Shown one piece after another: positions 28,847 to 36,863 of a stretch of 64,000 bases of DNA; positions within the stretch are counted from its first letter, which is position 1, and the number at the start of each line of letters is the position of its first letter. This stretch comes from Sphingobium sp. Z007 (GTDB taxonomy: Bacteria; Pseudomonadota; Alphaproteobacteria; Sphingomonadales; Sphingomonadaceae): positions 2,939,501-3,003,500 of the forward strand of contig NZ_FBXK01000005.1 of assembly GCF_900013425.1 (NCBI RefSeq). Reading direction: 5' to 3'. The translations under genes and the position numbers were made by a program. The notes under the pieces are model-generated. The model ran no database searches, was not told the DNA's origin, and saw only the letters and a list, made by a program, of their open reading frames with translations.

Positions 28847-29710
28847 CTATTCCGTCAGCTTATTCGCCAACGCCGCCTCCGCGCGCTGCGCATAGGCGCG
28901 GCACGCACCCGGATCGAGGAACGGGTTGGCCGTGCGCGCCTTGCCCAATCGCGTCAGCCTGTCGGCTTGGTCGGCGGCCGGATGGGATGGGATCAGCATG
29001 TCGCACGGCATCGCCTTCACCCGCTCGAAGCTGGCGCGAAAGGCGTCCACGAAGGACGCATGCGCCGGATCGGCAAAGCGCCAGCCATCGGCCGCAACCG
29101 GATTGAGGCTGGCGCCGAAAACGATCGTCCGGCACGCCTTGCCCTCGCAGCTTTTCCAGCTCCAGCTCATGCTGCCCAGCGTATGACCGGGCGTTGCATG
29201 GGCGGTGACGATGGTGTCCCCCAGCCGGATCGTTTCGCCATGGCGCGCCACGCGCAGCTTTGGGACGGCGGGAAAGCGATCCAGCCACGCCGCCTGAGGA
29301 TCGTCCGGGTCGCCGCCGCCCGTCCGCAGCACCGCCGCGCCGGCCGCGCTGGCGATCACGGTCGCGCCGCTATCTAGCGCCAGCGCGGCGAAACCGCCGG
29401 CATGGTCGGAATGTGGCTCGGTGGACAGGATCAGCTTCACGTCGCGGATCGAAAAGCCGATCTGACGAAGATGCGCCTTGATCTGCGCCACGCCCTGCGG
29501 CACGCCGCCATCGACCAGAATCAACCCGGCGCTGGTGCGGATCATCGCGACGTTCAAATCGCCAAAGCCGACTAGATAAGTCGATCCATAGAGCCGCGCG
29601 GGCGATTGCGGCGCCATCCACTTGATGGGATCAGGCGCAGCCGGCTGTGACGCCGCGCCCATGGCCGTCATCCCAGCCACGCTAATAGCCAATGCCACTG
29701 TCTTCCGCAT
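28847..29710 (-). CDS. Subclass B3 metallo-beta-lactamase, Glu116 variant
   Basis: 287 aa. Signal peptide MRKTVALAISVAGMTAMGAAS. The zinc motif reads TEPHSDHAGG: Glu98, His100, Asp102, His103, which are standard positions 116, 118, 120, 121. Most B3 enzymes have His at 116, so one Zn1 ligand is replaced by Glu. His176 (TPGHTLGSM) and His243 (IPSHPAAD) match His196 and His263. I recall a Glu-bearing B3 enzyme (SIE-1) from Sphingobium; this looks like a relative. It likely hydrolyses beta-lactams in the periplasm. A decayed LysR gene is divergent from it. Confidence 0.87.
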   Translation of the reverse strand: MRKTVALAISVAGMTAMGAASQPAAPDPIKWMAPQSPARLYGSTYLVGFGDLNVAMIRTSAGLILVDGGVPQGVAQIKAHLRQIGFSIRDVKLILSTEPHSDHAGGFAALALDSGATVIASAAGAAVLRTGGGDPDDPQAAWLDRFPAVPKLRVARHGETIRLGDTIVTAHATPGHTLGSMSWSWKSCEGKACRTIVFGASLNPVAADGWRFADPAHASFVDAFRASFERVKAMPCDMLIPSHPAADQADRLTRLGKARTANPFLDPGACRAYAQRAEAALANKLTE

Positions 29711-29815
29711 GATCCTGCCTCCATCTCTGCCTGAAGGCCATGTTGCCCCGCCGGATGACTACCGACAAAGCATGATTTCTCGACAGAGCCACGAGCCGGG
29801 CTCATGCCTGCCGCC

Positions 29816-30254
29816 ATGGACCGCGCGCAATTGCCCCTGAATGCCTTGCGCGCCTTCGAGGCGTCGGCGCGGCACCTGAACTTCACCAAGGCAGCGCAGG
29901 AACTGTGCGTCAGCCAAGGTGCGGTCAGTCAGTAGGAGGCGCGGCTGGGTGCGCCGCTCTTCCGCCGCCTGCCGCGCGGCCTGATGCTGACGAACGAAGG
30001 TCGCGCGCTGCTGCCGGTGATGAGCGACGCGCTCGACCGGATCGGCGCGAGGCTGGACCGGATAGAGGGCGGCGGTCCGCGGGAGATATTGAATAGCGGC
30101 GTGATCGGCACCTTCGCGGCCGACTGGCTGCTCGATCGGCTGGCTGATCCGATCCTGCGCGCGCCGCTCCCCCCCGCCCTGCACCTCCGAAATCGCGGCG
30201 CGCCTGCCCGGTCGGGCCGCTCTGGCGGACGAAACTTTGCTGCGCTCCTATGCA
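29816..30254 (+). pseudogene. Decayed LysR-family regulator (GcvA/AmpR type)
   Basis: From ATG 29816 the frame reads a good LysR HTH: LPLNALRAFEASARHLNFTK then AAQELCVSQGAVSQ, then a TAG at 29933-29935 where the recognition helix normally continues, then EARLGAPLFRRLPRGLMLTN in the same frame. The effector domain begins (GVIGTFAADWLLDRLAD), loses about 45 codons, and continues in another frame as CTSEIAARLPGRAALADETL before hitting a palindromic repeat. Three lesions make it a pseudogene. Its position opposite a beta-lactamase gene is the classic ampR arrangement. Confidence 0.85.
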
Positions 30255-30312
30255 GGAACCAGTCCTGCCATTTCAACTGGGCTCCTGCCTTCGTAGGAAC
30301 ACGCTGCGTTTG
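30246..30312. repeat. Degenerate palindromic element truncating the LysR pseudogene
   Basis: The segment contains CTCCTATGCAGGAACCAGT and, inverted, AACTGGGCTCCTGCCTTCGT, with CTCCTGCCTTCGTAGGAA inside. It resembles the element at 28755-28846 (CTCCTGC...GCAGGAG). The coding similarity of the LysR remnant stops at its left edge. Confidence 0.6.
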
Positions 30313-30328
30313 ATATTCTGCGATGCGT

Positions 30329-30550
30329 TCAGGCGGCGTAGATAGCCGGGCGATAGCGGGCTTCTGGTATGGCGTGCCCATGCTCGCGTGCGAAATCCAG
30401 CCACATCGCGATGACAACCTGCACTTCAGCGATCGCTTCGGCGGGCGTGTCGCCATGCGCCGAACAGGGCTTAAGGTCCGGCACGTCCGCGATCCAGACC
30501 TTGTCCTCTTTCGACCAGAAGAGATTGATGTGATAATGATGGTCCATCAT
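30329..30550 (-). CDS. hicB: HicB-like antitoxin
   Basis: 73 aa. The N-terminal strand-rich part (YHINLFWSKEDKVWIADVPD) and GDTPAEAIAEVQVVIAMWLD fit the degraded RNase-H fold of HicB. The C-terminal tail is short, with no separate ribbon-helix-helix domain, so DNA binding may come from the complex. Its ATG overlaps the hicA stop (ATGA), so the toxin gene comes first, as usual for hicAB. Confidence 0.85.
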   Translation of the reverse strand: MMDHHYHINLFWSKEDKVWIADVPDLKPCSAHGDTPAEAIAEVQVVIAMWLDFAREHGHAIPEARYRPAIYAA

Positions 30551-30798
30551 GCATCCATGTTGAGGCCGTAGGCTTCGATCATATCAAGAAATTGTTCGAC
30601 CTGATAGGCTTTGGCGTCCTTGCCGTTGGGCTGAACAATGAGCGGTCGATCAACGCCGGTGCGGCCATAGACGTGATGACTGCCATTGACGCGCGTGAGG
30701 CGAAATCCGAAGGCTTCGAGCAGGCGCTGGAAATCACGGAAGCTGAGGTTGCGACTGCCTTGCAACAGGCGCTGGAAGAGTTTCGCGGGTTTGACCAT
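30547..30798 (-). CDS. hicA: HicA-like mRNA interferase toxin
   Basis: 83 aa from the ATG at 30798 (MVKPAKLFQRLLQGSRNLSF). The double-stranded-RNA-binding-like fold of HicA is recognisable, with the catalytic His in VNGSHHVYGR (His41/42) and RPLIVQPNGKDAK following. It cleaves mRNA when not bound by HicB. An in-frame upstream ATG at 30843 was rejected for lack of similarity. The pair lies between the LysR remnant and uvrB, a region dense in repeats and decay. Confidence 0.87.
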   Translation of the reverse strand: MVKPAKLFQRLLQGSRNLSFRDFQRLLEAFGFRLTRVNGSHHVYGRTGVDRPLIVQPNGKDAKAYQVEQFLDMIEAYGLNMDA

Positions 30799-30907
30799 GG
30801 CTGTGGAAATCCTACACGTCGATAATCTAGTCTGACGCATCATCCGCCAGATTTGAATCGATGTTTATACCCCTCAGTCTCTCCGTACAGGGATGGTCGG
30901 ATAGCCT

Positions 30908-33091
30908 CTACCGGCCAAACTTCTTCTGCACCTTCCCATACCGCAATTTCCGCGTCCCCGGCTTCCCCTCGGTCGCGCGCCCGCGCGGCGCTGCGACCTG
31001 CTGCTCCACCGGCAACCCAAGCTCCTCCGCCTCCAGCTTGCGAATCTCGTCCCTGATCCGACCGGCTTCCTCGAACTCCAGGTCCGCCGCCGCAGCGCGC
31101 ATCTTCTTTTCCAGATCCTCGATATAAGCGCGCAGATTGTGGCCGACCATGTGTGGCCGGTCTGCATCGCCGGTCTCCACCAGCACGCTGTCCTTGTTGG
31201 ACACATGGGCGATGATGTCGCCGATGTTGCGCTTGATCGTGGTCGGCGTGATGCCGTGCTCCAGATTATAGGCTTCCTGCTTCTCCCGCCGCCGCCCAGT
31301 TTCGTTGAGCGCGCGCTCCATCGATCCGGTGATGCGATCGGCATAGAGGATCACCCGACCCTCGACATTGCGCGCCGCACGGCCAATCGTCTGGATGAGC
31401 GATGTTTCGGAGCGCAGGAAGCCCTCCTTATCTGCATCCAATATCGCCACCAGCCCGCATTCGGGAATGTCCAGCCCCTCACGCAGCAGGTTGATGCCGA
31501 TCAGCACGTCATAGACGCCGAGCCGCAGGTCGCGGATCAGCTCGATTCGCTCCAGCGTCTCGACGTCGCTATGCATGTAGCGGACCTTGATCCCCGCCTC
31601 ATGCATGAACTCGGTCAGGTCCTCCGCCATCCGCTTGGTCAGCGTGGTCACGAGCGTGCGATAGCCTTGCGCCGCAACCTTGCGACATTCGTTGATGAGG
31701 TCGTCGACCTGATCCTCGACCGGCTTGATCTCGACCGGCGGGTCGATCAGGCCAGTGGGGCGGATCACCTGTTCGCTGAACACGCCGCCGGTCTGCTCCA
31801 TTTCCCACGAACCGGGCGTCGCGGAGACGCTGACCGTCTGCGGCCGCATCGCGTCCCATTCGTTGAAGCGCAGCGGGCGGTTGTCGATGCAACTGGGCAG
31901 GCGGAATCCATATTCGGCCAGCGTGATCTTGCGGCGATGATCCCCGCGCGCCATTGCGCCGATCTGCGGCACGGTCTGGTGGCTTTCGTCCACGAACAAT
32001 AGCGCATTTTCGGGCAGATATTCGAACAGGGTTGGCGGCGGTTCGCCGGGCAGACGGCCGGTCAGGAAACGGCTGTAATTTTCGATCCCCGCGCAGCTTC
32101 CAGTCGCCGCGATCATCTCCAGGTCGAAGTTGGTCCGCTGCTCCAGCCGCTGCGCTTCCAGCAGTTTGCCCTCCGCCACCAGTTCCTTCAGCCGCTCGGT
32201 CAGCTCGAAGCGGATCGCCTCCATCGCCTGCTTGAGCGTCGGGCCGGGGGTTACATGGTGGCTGTTGGGGAAGACCTTCACATAATCGAGCGACGCGACC
32301 TTCTTGCCGCTCAGCGGGTCGAACTCGACAATCTCCTCAATCTCGTTGCCGAAGAAGCTGATGCGCCAGGCGGTATCCTCATAATGGGACGGGAAAATCT
32401 CCAGATTGTCGCCCTTCACCCGGAAATTGCCGCGCGCAAAACCCGCATCGTTGCGTTTATATTGGAGCGCGACCAGTTTGCGGATGATCTCGCGCTGATC
32501 TTCTATCCCGCCCTTCTTCATCGAAAAGGTCATGGCGGAATAGGTTTCGACCGACCCGATGCCATAAAGGCAGGAGACGGACGCGACGATGATGACATCG
32601 TCCCGTTCCAGCAGCGCGCGGGTGGCCGAATGGCGCATCCGGTCGATGCTCTCATTTACCGAGCTTTCCTTTTCGATATAGGTGTCGGACCGCGCGACAT
32701 AGGCTTCGGGCTGATAATAGTCATAATAGCTGACGAAATATTCGACCGCATTGTCGGGGAAGAAGCTCTTGAACTCCCCGTACAACTGCGCCGCCAAAAT
32801 CTTGTTGGGCGCCAGGATCAGCGCGGGGCGCTGCAACGCCTCGATCACCTTGGCCATGGTGAAGGTCTTGCCGGAGCCGGTGACGCCCAGCAGCACCTGG
32901 TCCCGCTCACCCGCCAGCGCCTGCTCCACCAGTTCGGGAATGGCCGTGCGCTGGTCGCCCGACGGTTCATAATCGCTGACCAGCGTGAAGGGACGACCGC
33001 CCTCGCTCTTTTCGGGGCGGGCCGGGCGATGGGGCACGAAGCCTTCCCCGGTTTGCGGTTCATCGAGCGTGGTGCGGATCTGAATCGACAT
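30908..33091 (-). CDS. uvrB: Excinuclease ABC subunit B
   Basis: 727 aa; UvrB is usually about 670-720, so the C-terminal tail is slightly long and basic. Walker A is [14 protein letters not shown], the beta-hairpin region [20 protein letters not shown] is intact, the DEAD-like box is [15 protein letters not shown], helicase motifs V-VI are present ([17 protein letters not shown]), and a UVR domain for UvrC contact lies near the end ([20 protein letters not shown]). It is the damage-verification helicase of nucleotide excision repair. Confidence 0.97.
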   Translation of the reverse strand: MSIQIRTTLDEPQTGEGFVPHRPARPEKSEGGRPFTLVSDYEPSGDQRTAIPELVEQALAGERDQVLLGVTGSGKTFTMAKVIEALQRPALILAPNKILAAQLYGEFKSFFPDNAVEYFVSYYDYYQPEAYVARSDTYIEKESSVNESIDRMRHSATRALLERDDVIIVASVSCLYGIGSVETYSAMTFSMKKGGIEDQREIIRKLVALQYKRNDAGFARGNFRVKGDNLEIFPSHYEDTAWRISFFGNEIEEIVEFDPLSGKKVASLDYVKVFPNSHHVTPGPTLKQAMEAIRFELTERLKELVAEGKLLEAQRLEQRTNFDLEMIAATGSCAGIENYSRFLTGRLPGEPPPTLFEYLPENALLFVDESHQTVPQIGAMARGDHRRKITLAEYGFRLPSCIDNRPLRFNEWDAMRPQTVSVSATPGSWEMEQTGGVFSEQVIRPTGLIDPPVEIKPVEDQVDDLINECRKVAAQGYRTLVTTLTKRMAEDLTEFMHEAGIKVRYMHSDVETLERIELIRDLRLGVYDVLIGINLLREGLDIPECGLVAILDADKEGFLRSETSLIQTIGRAARNVEGRVILYADRITGSMERALNETGRRREKQEAYNLEHGITPTTIKRNIGDIIAHVSNKDSVLVETGDADRPHMVGHNLRAYIEDLEKKMRAAAADLEFEEAGRIRDEIRKLEAEELGLPVEQQVAAPRGRATEGKPGTRKLRYGKVQKKFGR

Positions 33092-33131
33092 GGGGCGAAT
33101 ATGGGGCCTTTGCGCGCAGGCGCAATCGGGA

Positions 33132-33560
33132 TCAGGGCTTCAGTTCGAACGCGGTCTTGGGCATGGGCGGATAGACCACCGGCTTGTCGCCGAAACGCGC
33201 GCGCAAAGCGGCTTGACGGCGTTCGTCATCGATCACCTCGACGTCCACCTCATCGGGATAGCGGTAGTTGATCTCGAACTTTCCATCCTTGATCTCATAT
33301 TCCAGGATGGACCAGCGCTTGATGCCGCCTTCCGCCGACTCGGCATACCAGGCTTCCCAAAGAAGATCGGAAAGAGCTTCGGTGTCGTCCAGGTTTCGAA
33401 TCTGATGCCCTTCATCCTTGAAGATATTGGGGCTGATCCATCTATCACCAATCTCGACATACAAGAAAATGCCATCAGGGTCGCCGCCAACGATATTGAC
33501 GAGTTCCACGCCGATCTCATTGTAAAGCGGCCCCAGAATGTCGAACTTATCTTTTGTCAT
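33132..33560 (-). CDS. YezG-like (DUF600) immunity protein
   Basis: 142 aa from the ATG at 33560 ([20 protein letters not shown]). The layout fits the YezG immunity family: an N-terminal helix, an acidic [17 protein letters not shown] strand pair, then [20 protein letters not shown] followed by an acidic stretch and a helix. It overlaps the end of the nuclease gene by 14 nt, so toxin and immunity are translationally coupled. In Bacillus, YezG protects against nuclease toxin YeeF, which has the same kind of nuclease domain as the neighbour here. The family call rests on pattern and context. Confidence 0.72.
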   Translation of the reverse strand: MTKDKFDILGPLYNEIGVELVNIVGGDPDGIFLYVEIGDRWISPNIFKDEGHQIRNLDDTEALSDLLWEAWYAESAEGGIKRWSILEYEIKDGKFEINYRYPDEVDVEVIDDERRQAALRARFGDKPVVYPPMPKTAFELKP

Positions 33561-34551
33561 CTTCGGTGCCTTTCGCTTCGTTCGGGAATTTCTTTCTGAA
33601 CTTTTTGCCATCGATCTCCCATATGACATTGAGCTGGTAAGGTCGCTGCGAAGTTCCTTCATAGAGGGGTTCGATATCCACGAACACCTTATGTCCAGCG
33701 AGCAACGCCTTGGCCCAGGAATCTTCCATGACGCGATAGCTGCCGCGGTTGAAGTTGGCATTCTGGGCAAAATGGTTGAAGCGGTCGCGGGGGCCATTGA
33801 AGCGAGCAGCGATGAAATGACCGCCATCGTCATTGCCACGACGGTCGGGTTTGCCAGCCTGCGCCTGATTGTGGCGCGATCGCTCAGGCGAAACGGCCAG
33901 CGACAATTGGCCATATGTACGCCGAGTGCGGGCAATGATGTCGATATGGAAATCATAGCCATTCTTGCTCTCTCTTTGCCAGTTCGTGTCGAGAATCTGG
34001 CTGACCAGCGCGGGTGGATTGGCGACGTCCGGCGGCAATTTGCCGTCATGCGTCTCCAGATAATGGTCTAGCGCCAAAAACTTATTCTTCGCCGCGCGGC
34101 CCGCGTCCAGATAGGCTTGGTGCGGAAGCTTGATCTGTTGGCCGATCTGGAGCGGGCGATCGACGGACTGCCCGTTGAGCCAAGCCAGATCTCGTGCATC
34201 CAGTCCTGTGCGTCGCGCGGCGATGCGGGACAAGGTATCCCCCGGCCGAACGGTGTAGAGCGCGTAATTGTCGGGATGATCGGCGCGGGTGCGGCTCCAG
34301 TCGGGCACGCCCGATTCATCGTTTCGTCCGGGCGGAGCGGGCGCTTTGGGCGGACGCGCCATCCTCGCCTGATCCGGGCTGCTGCCACCGCCTGCGGGGA
34401 CATAACGCCCTTGTCCCGCAAAGGTGAAACGCCCGTCCTCCTCGTCATGCCAAGGGTTGAATTTCACCTCGACCGCGGTTGGGGCGATCCTGCGCCCGGT
34501 CCGCAGATACAGGCTGAAGGCCGTCAGTTCGCCCGATATAGTCCGCTGCAT
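33547..34551 (-). CDS. LysM and DNA/RNA non-specific endonuclease toxin
   Basis: 334 aa from the ATG at 34551, chosen because GGGGGGAG sits 5 nt upstream. Domains: residues 1-60 with a FNPWHDEEDGRFTFAGQGRY motif and Gly-rich linker; LysM at about 98-143 (YTVRPGDTLSRIA...IGQQIKLP); an NS_2-type nuclease at about 210-325 (RRGNDDGGHFIAARFNG with likely catalytic His245, then FNRGSYRVMEDSW and KVFVDIEPLYEG). No signal peptide. With the overlapping immunity gene it looks like a secreted or contact-delivered antibacterial nuclease. Base composition is lower in G+C than the flanks. Confidence 0.8.
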   Translation of the reverse strand: MQRTISGELTAFSLYLRTGRRIAPTAVEVKFNPWHDEEDGRFTFAGQGRYVPAGGGSSPDQARMARPPKAPAPPGRNDESGVPDWSRTRADHPDNYALYTVRPGDTLSRIAARRTGLDARDLAWLNGQSVDRPLQIGQQIKLPHQAYLDAGRAAKNKFLALDHYLETHDGKLPPDVANPPALVSQILDTNWQRESKNGYDFHIDIIARTRRTYGQLSLAVSPERSRHNQAQAGKPDRRGNDDGGHFIAARFNGPRDRFNHFAQNANFNRGSYRVMEDSWAKALLAGHKVFVDIEPLYEGTSQRPYQLNVIWEIDGKKFRKKFPNEAKGTEDDKR

Positions 34552-34691
34552 CAAAACTCCCCCCAAAGTTCGATGGAGTCGCATAGCACATCAGCTAGAA
34601 CAAAACAAGAACATATAATGTGTGCATCCCGTCATTGAACACCCGCGCGGCGCTGTTATGATCGCCGCAACAGCAGGGAAAACAGGAAGGA

Positions 34692-35261
34692 ATGATGATG
34701 CGCCGGACAGTCTTGACGCTCATGCTGATGACCGCCGGCGTCGCCGCCTGCAGCGACAAGCCCGGCGACAAGACGGGCGAGATCGCCGCCACGGACGCCA
34801 TGAGCAAGCAGGAGGTGAAGGCGCAGATCGACAAGGTGCAGTTGAAGCCCGGCCAGTGGCAGGGTCGCTTCACGGTCAAGGATCTGGACATGAGTACCAT
34901 GCCCGGCGCGCCAGCGAACGTGAAGGACCAGATGAAAAGCGCTATGAACCAAACCGCGCTCAACTATTGCGTCACACCGAAGCAGGCCGCCAATCCGAGC
35001 GGGGAAATGTTCGCCGGCCAGGAAAACAAAAACTGCACCTATGCCGGGTTCGAGGCGAAGGGCGGCGCAGTGAAGGGGCAGGTGTCGTGCAAGTCGCAGG
35101 GCGGCACGATGAACGCCACCATGTCCGGCACTTATGCGCCCGAAAGCTACGCCATGGACATGGACATGAAGATGGCGGGCGGCCCGCAGGGCATGACGAT
35201 GGCGATGACCGCCCGGTCGGAGGGCAAATGGATCGCGGACCAGTGCACCCAGGCCGAATGA
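34692..35261 (+). CDS. DUF3617 lipoprotein
   Basis: 189 aa. Three consecutive ATGs (34692, 34695, 34698) follow AGGAAGG; the last has the best spacing. Lipoprotein signal MRRTVLTLMLMTAGVAAC. The mature part has the DUF3617 pattern: LKPGQWQGRFTVKDLDMSTM, a conserved YCVTPKQA cysteine, NCTYAGFEAKGG, and a terminal QC. Met is unusually abundant in DMDMKMAGGPQGMTMAMT. The function of the family is unknown. Its TGA overlaps the ATG of the next gene. Confidence 0.8.
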   Translation: MMMRRTVLTLMLMTAGVAACSDKPGDKTGEIAATDAMSKQEVKAQIDKVQLKPGQWQGRFTVKDLDMSTMPGAPANVKDQMKSAMNQTALNYCVTPKQAANPSGEMFAGQENKNCTYAGFEAKGGAVKGQVSCKSQGGTMNATMSGTYAPESYAMDMDMKMAGGPQGMTMAMTARSEGKWIADQCTQAE

Positions 35262-36190
35262 TGCGGCGGGTCGCGCTTTCCTGGCTGGCGCTGCTGCTTG
35301 GCCTGGCACCCTCCGCCGCTGCCGCCCAGCCGGCCCAGGATGGCGACATGATCGTGGTCGAGGGCCAGCGCCTGACCCGTGAGCAGCTGCGCGCCAAGGC
35401 CAATGATTTCGTGCGCAAGCTGGGCGTGGTGCAGGGCGACCGCAGCGTCGCGCGCTGGGTGGACGGCCTCTGCCCCAAGGTGATGGGCCTGTCGCCCGAC
35501 CACGCCCGGATCGTGACCGACCGGCTGCGCGCCACCATCAAGGCGATCGGCGCGCCGTTGGGCAAAGCGGATTGCGACACCAACTTCCTGGTCGCCTTCG
35601 TCAGCGACGGCAAGGACATGGCCGCCATCATCAACGACAAGCGCCCCAGCCGCATGGCGCAGGTGGAGGGGCCGGAACGCCGCACGCTGTTGGAAAGCGA
35701 TGCCGCGATCCGCTGGTGGTACACGATCCGCATTGGATCAGGCGACGGCGCGATGACCAGCACGACGCCGTCGCCCGTCACCGGGGGCAACAGCGAATCG
35801 GGGTCGTCGATGCTGCCGGATGGCGTCCCCATGGGCGGTTCCTTCGCCTCCAGCCTGATCCGCACCCAGGCGGTGCGCATCCTGTCTGCCGCCACCGTCA
35901 TCATCGACGTCAATCGGGCGGAGGGCGTGTCGCTCAACGCCGCTGCCGATTATGCCGCCTTTGTCGGACTGGCGGAGGTGCGTGGGAAGACGGCCCCCGC
36001 GGTGCCGTCCGTCCTCAACCTGTTCGCGCCGCAGGATCGGGCCAGCGCCCTGACCGACTGGGATCGGCGCTTCCTGGTCGAACTCTATGACTTGCCGCTC
36101 AACCGCTTCGGCCGCAGCCAGCGCGGTCATCTGGTAAAGGCGCTGGTGGACGAGGATGGGGCCGCGAGTGGGGGCGATCCCGCCGATTGA
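35258..36190 (+). CDS. Secreted hypothetical protein coupled to DUF3617 gene
   Basis: 310 aa from the ATG at 35258, which overlaps the preceding stop (ATGATG). Signal peptide MMRRVALSWLALLLGLAPSAAAAQ. The body has IVVEGQRLTREQLRAKANDF, two cysteines in VDGLCPKVMGL and LGKADCDTNFLVAF, and a C-terminal region with LYDLPLNRFGRSQRGHLVKA. I recognise it as a type common in sphingomonads but know no function. It probably acts in the periplasm with the lipoprotein gene just upstream. Confidence 0.7.
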   Translation: MMRRVALSWLALLLGLAPSAAAAQPAQDGDMIVVEGQRLTREQLRAKANDFVRKLGVVQGDRSVARWVDGLCPKVMGLSPDHARIVTDRLRATIKAIGAPLGKADCDTNFLVAFVSDGKDMAAIINDKRPSRMAQVEGPERRTLLESDAAIRWWYTIRIGSGDGAMTSTTPSPVTGGNSESGSSMLPDGVPMGGSFASSLIRTQAVRILSAATVIIDVNRAEGVSLNAAADYAAFVGLAEVRGKTAPAVPSVLNLFAPQDRASALTDWDRRFLVELYDLPLNRFGRSQRGHLVKALVDEDGAASGGDPAD

Positions 36191-36356
36191 GACCTGCCGC
36201 CTGCTGGCTTTGCCGCCTTCCGCTGTGCCGTTGGCTCGCATGGCGCAAAAGCCGGGACATGCGAGATTTCCGCTTGCGCTTTGGCGATCACGGGTAGAGC
36301 CTTGGCCCCGTTCCGATCAGAGAACGACGACAAGACATGGGGACGAGGATATGCAC

Positions 36357-36857
36357 ATGAAACTGCTGGCGGCGGTGCCGCTCGGATTGACCCTTGGCCT
36401 TGGCGCCTGTGGCGGCGATCCGGCCCCCGCGCCCCAGGCGGACGAAGCGCCGGTGCTGATGCAGGCGGGCGAATGGACCATCATCCGCAAGACCACCGGC
36501 TACAACACCCCCACCGTCACGCCTGCCGAGTATCAGCAGGCGCTCAAGCAGATCGGCGAGGATAGATTATGCGTCGGCGTCGATGCGCAGGGCGTGCCCG
36601 ACGCGGATGCGCTGGCGGGCAAGGAAGGCACGGCCTGCACCTATAAGGACAAGATGGTGCGCAAGGGTCGGCTGATCGCCACCCTGTCCTGCACCGCCGG
36701 GGCCGGCATGTCGGAAATCGTGGTGGAGGGCAATTATACCGCCGACACGCTGACGCTGGGCACCACCATGACGAAGATGCAGGGCGGCAGCGCAGTGCTG
36801 CGCACGACGCATGACGTCACCGGCAAGCGGGTGGGGGATTGTCCCAAGCCGGGCTGA
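36357..36857 (+). CDS. DUF3617-like lipoprotein (second copy)
   Basis: 166 aa from the ATG at 36357; an ATG two codons upstream (36351) is too close to the GAGG ribosome site. Lipoprotein signal MKLLAAVPLGLTLGLGAC with lipobox LGAC. Mature part: MQAGEWTIIRKTTGY, DRLCVGVDAQG, TACTYKDKMVRKGRLIATLS and a terminal GDCPKPG, a diverged relative of the lipoprotein at 34692. The gap from the preceding gene is 166 nt. Confidence 0.75.
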   Translation: MKLLAAVPLGLTLGLGACGGDPAPAPQADEAPVLMQAGEWTIIRKTTGYNTPTVTPAEYQQALKQIGEDRLCVGVDAQGVPDADALAGKEGTACTYKDKMVRKGRLIATLSCTAGAGMSEIVVEGNYTADTLTLGTTMTKMQGGSAVLRTTHDVTGKRVGDCPKPG

Positions 36858-36863
36858 GCCGGC

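Noticed and set aside
33561..34049. A 163-residue N-terminal extension of the immunity protein
   Set aside because: It overlaps the nuclease domain in another frame and has no family similarity; the ATG at 33560 fits the family start and the coupled overlap.
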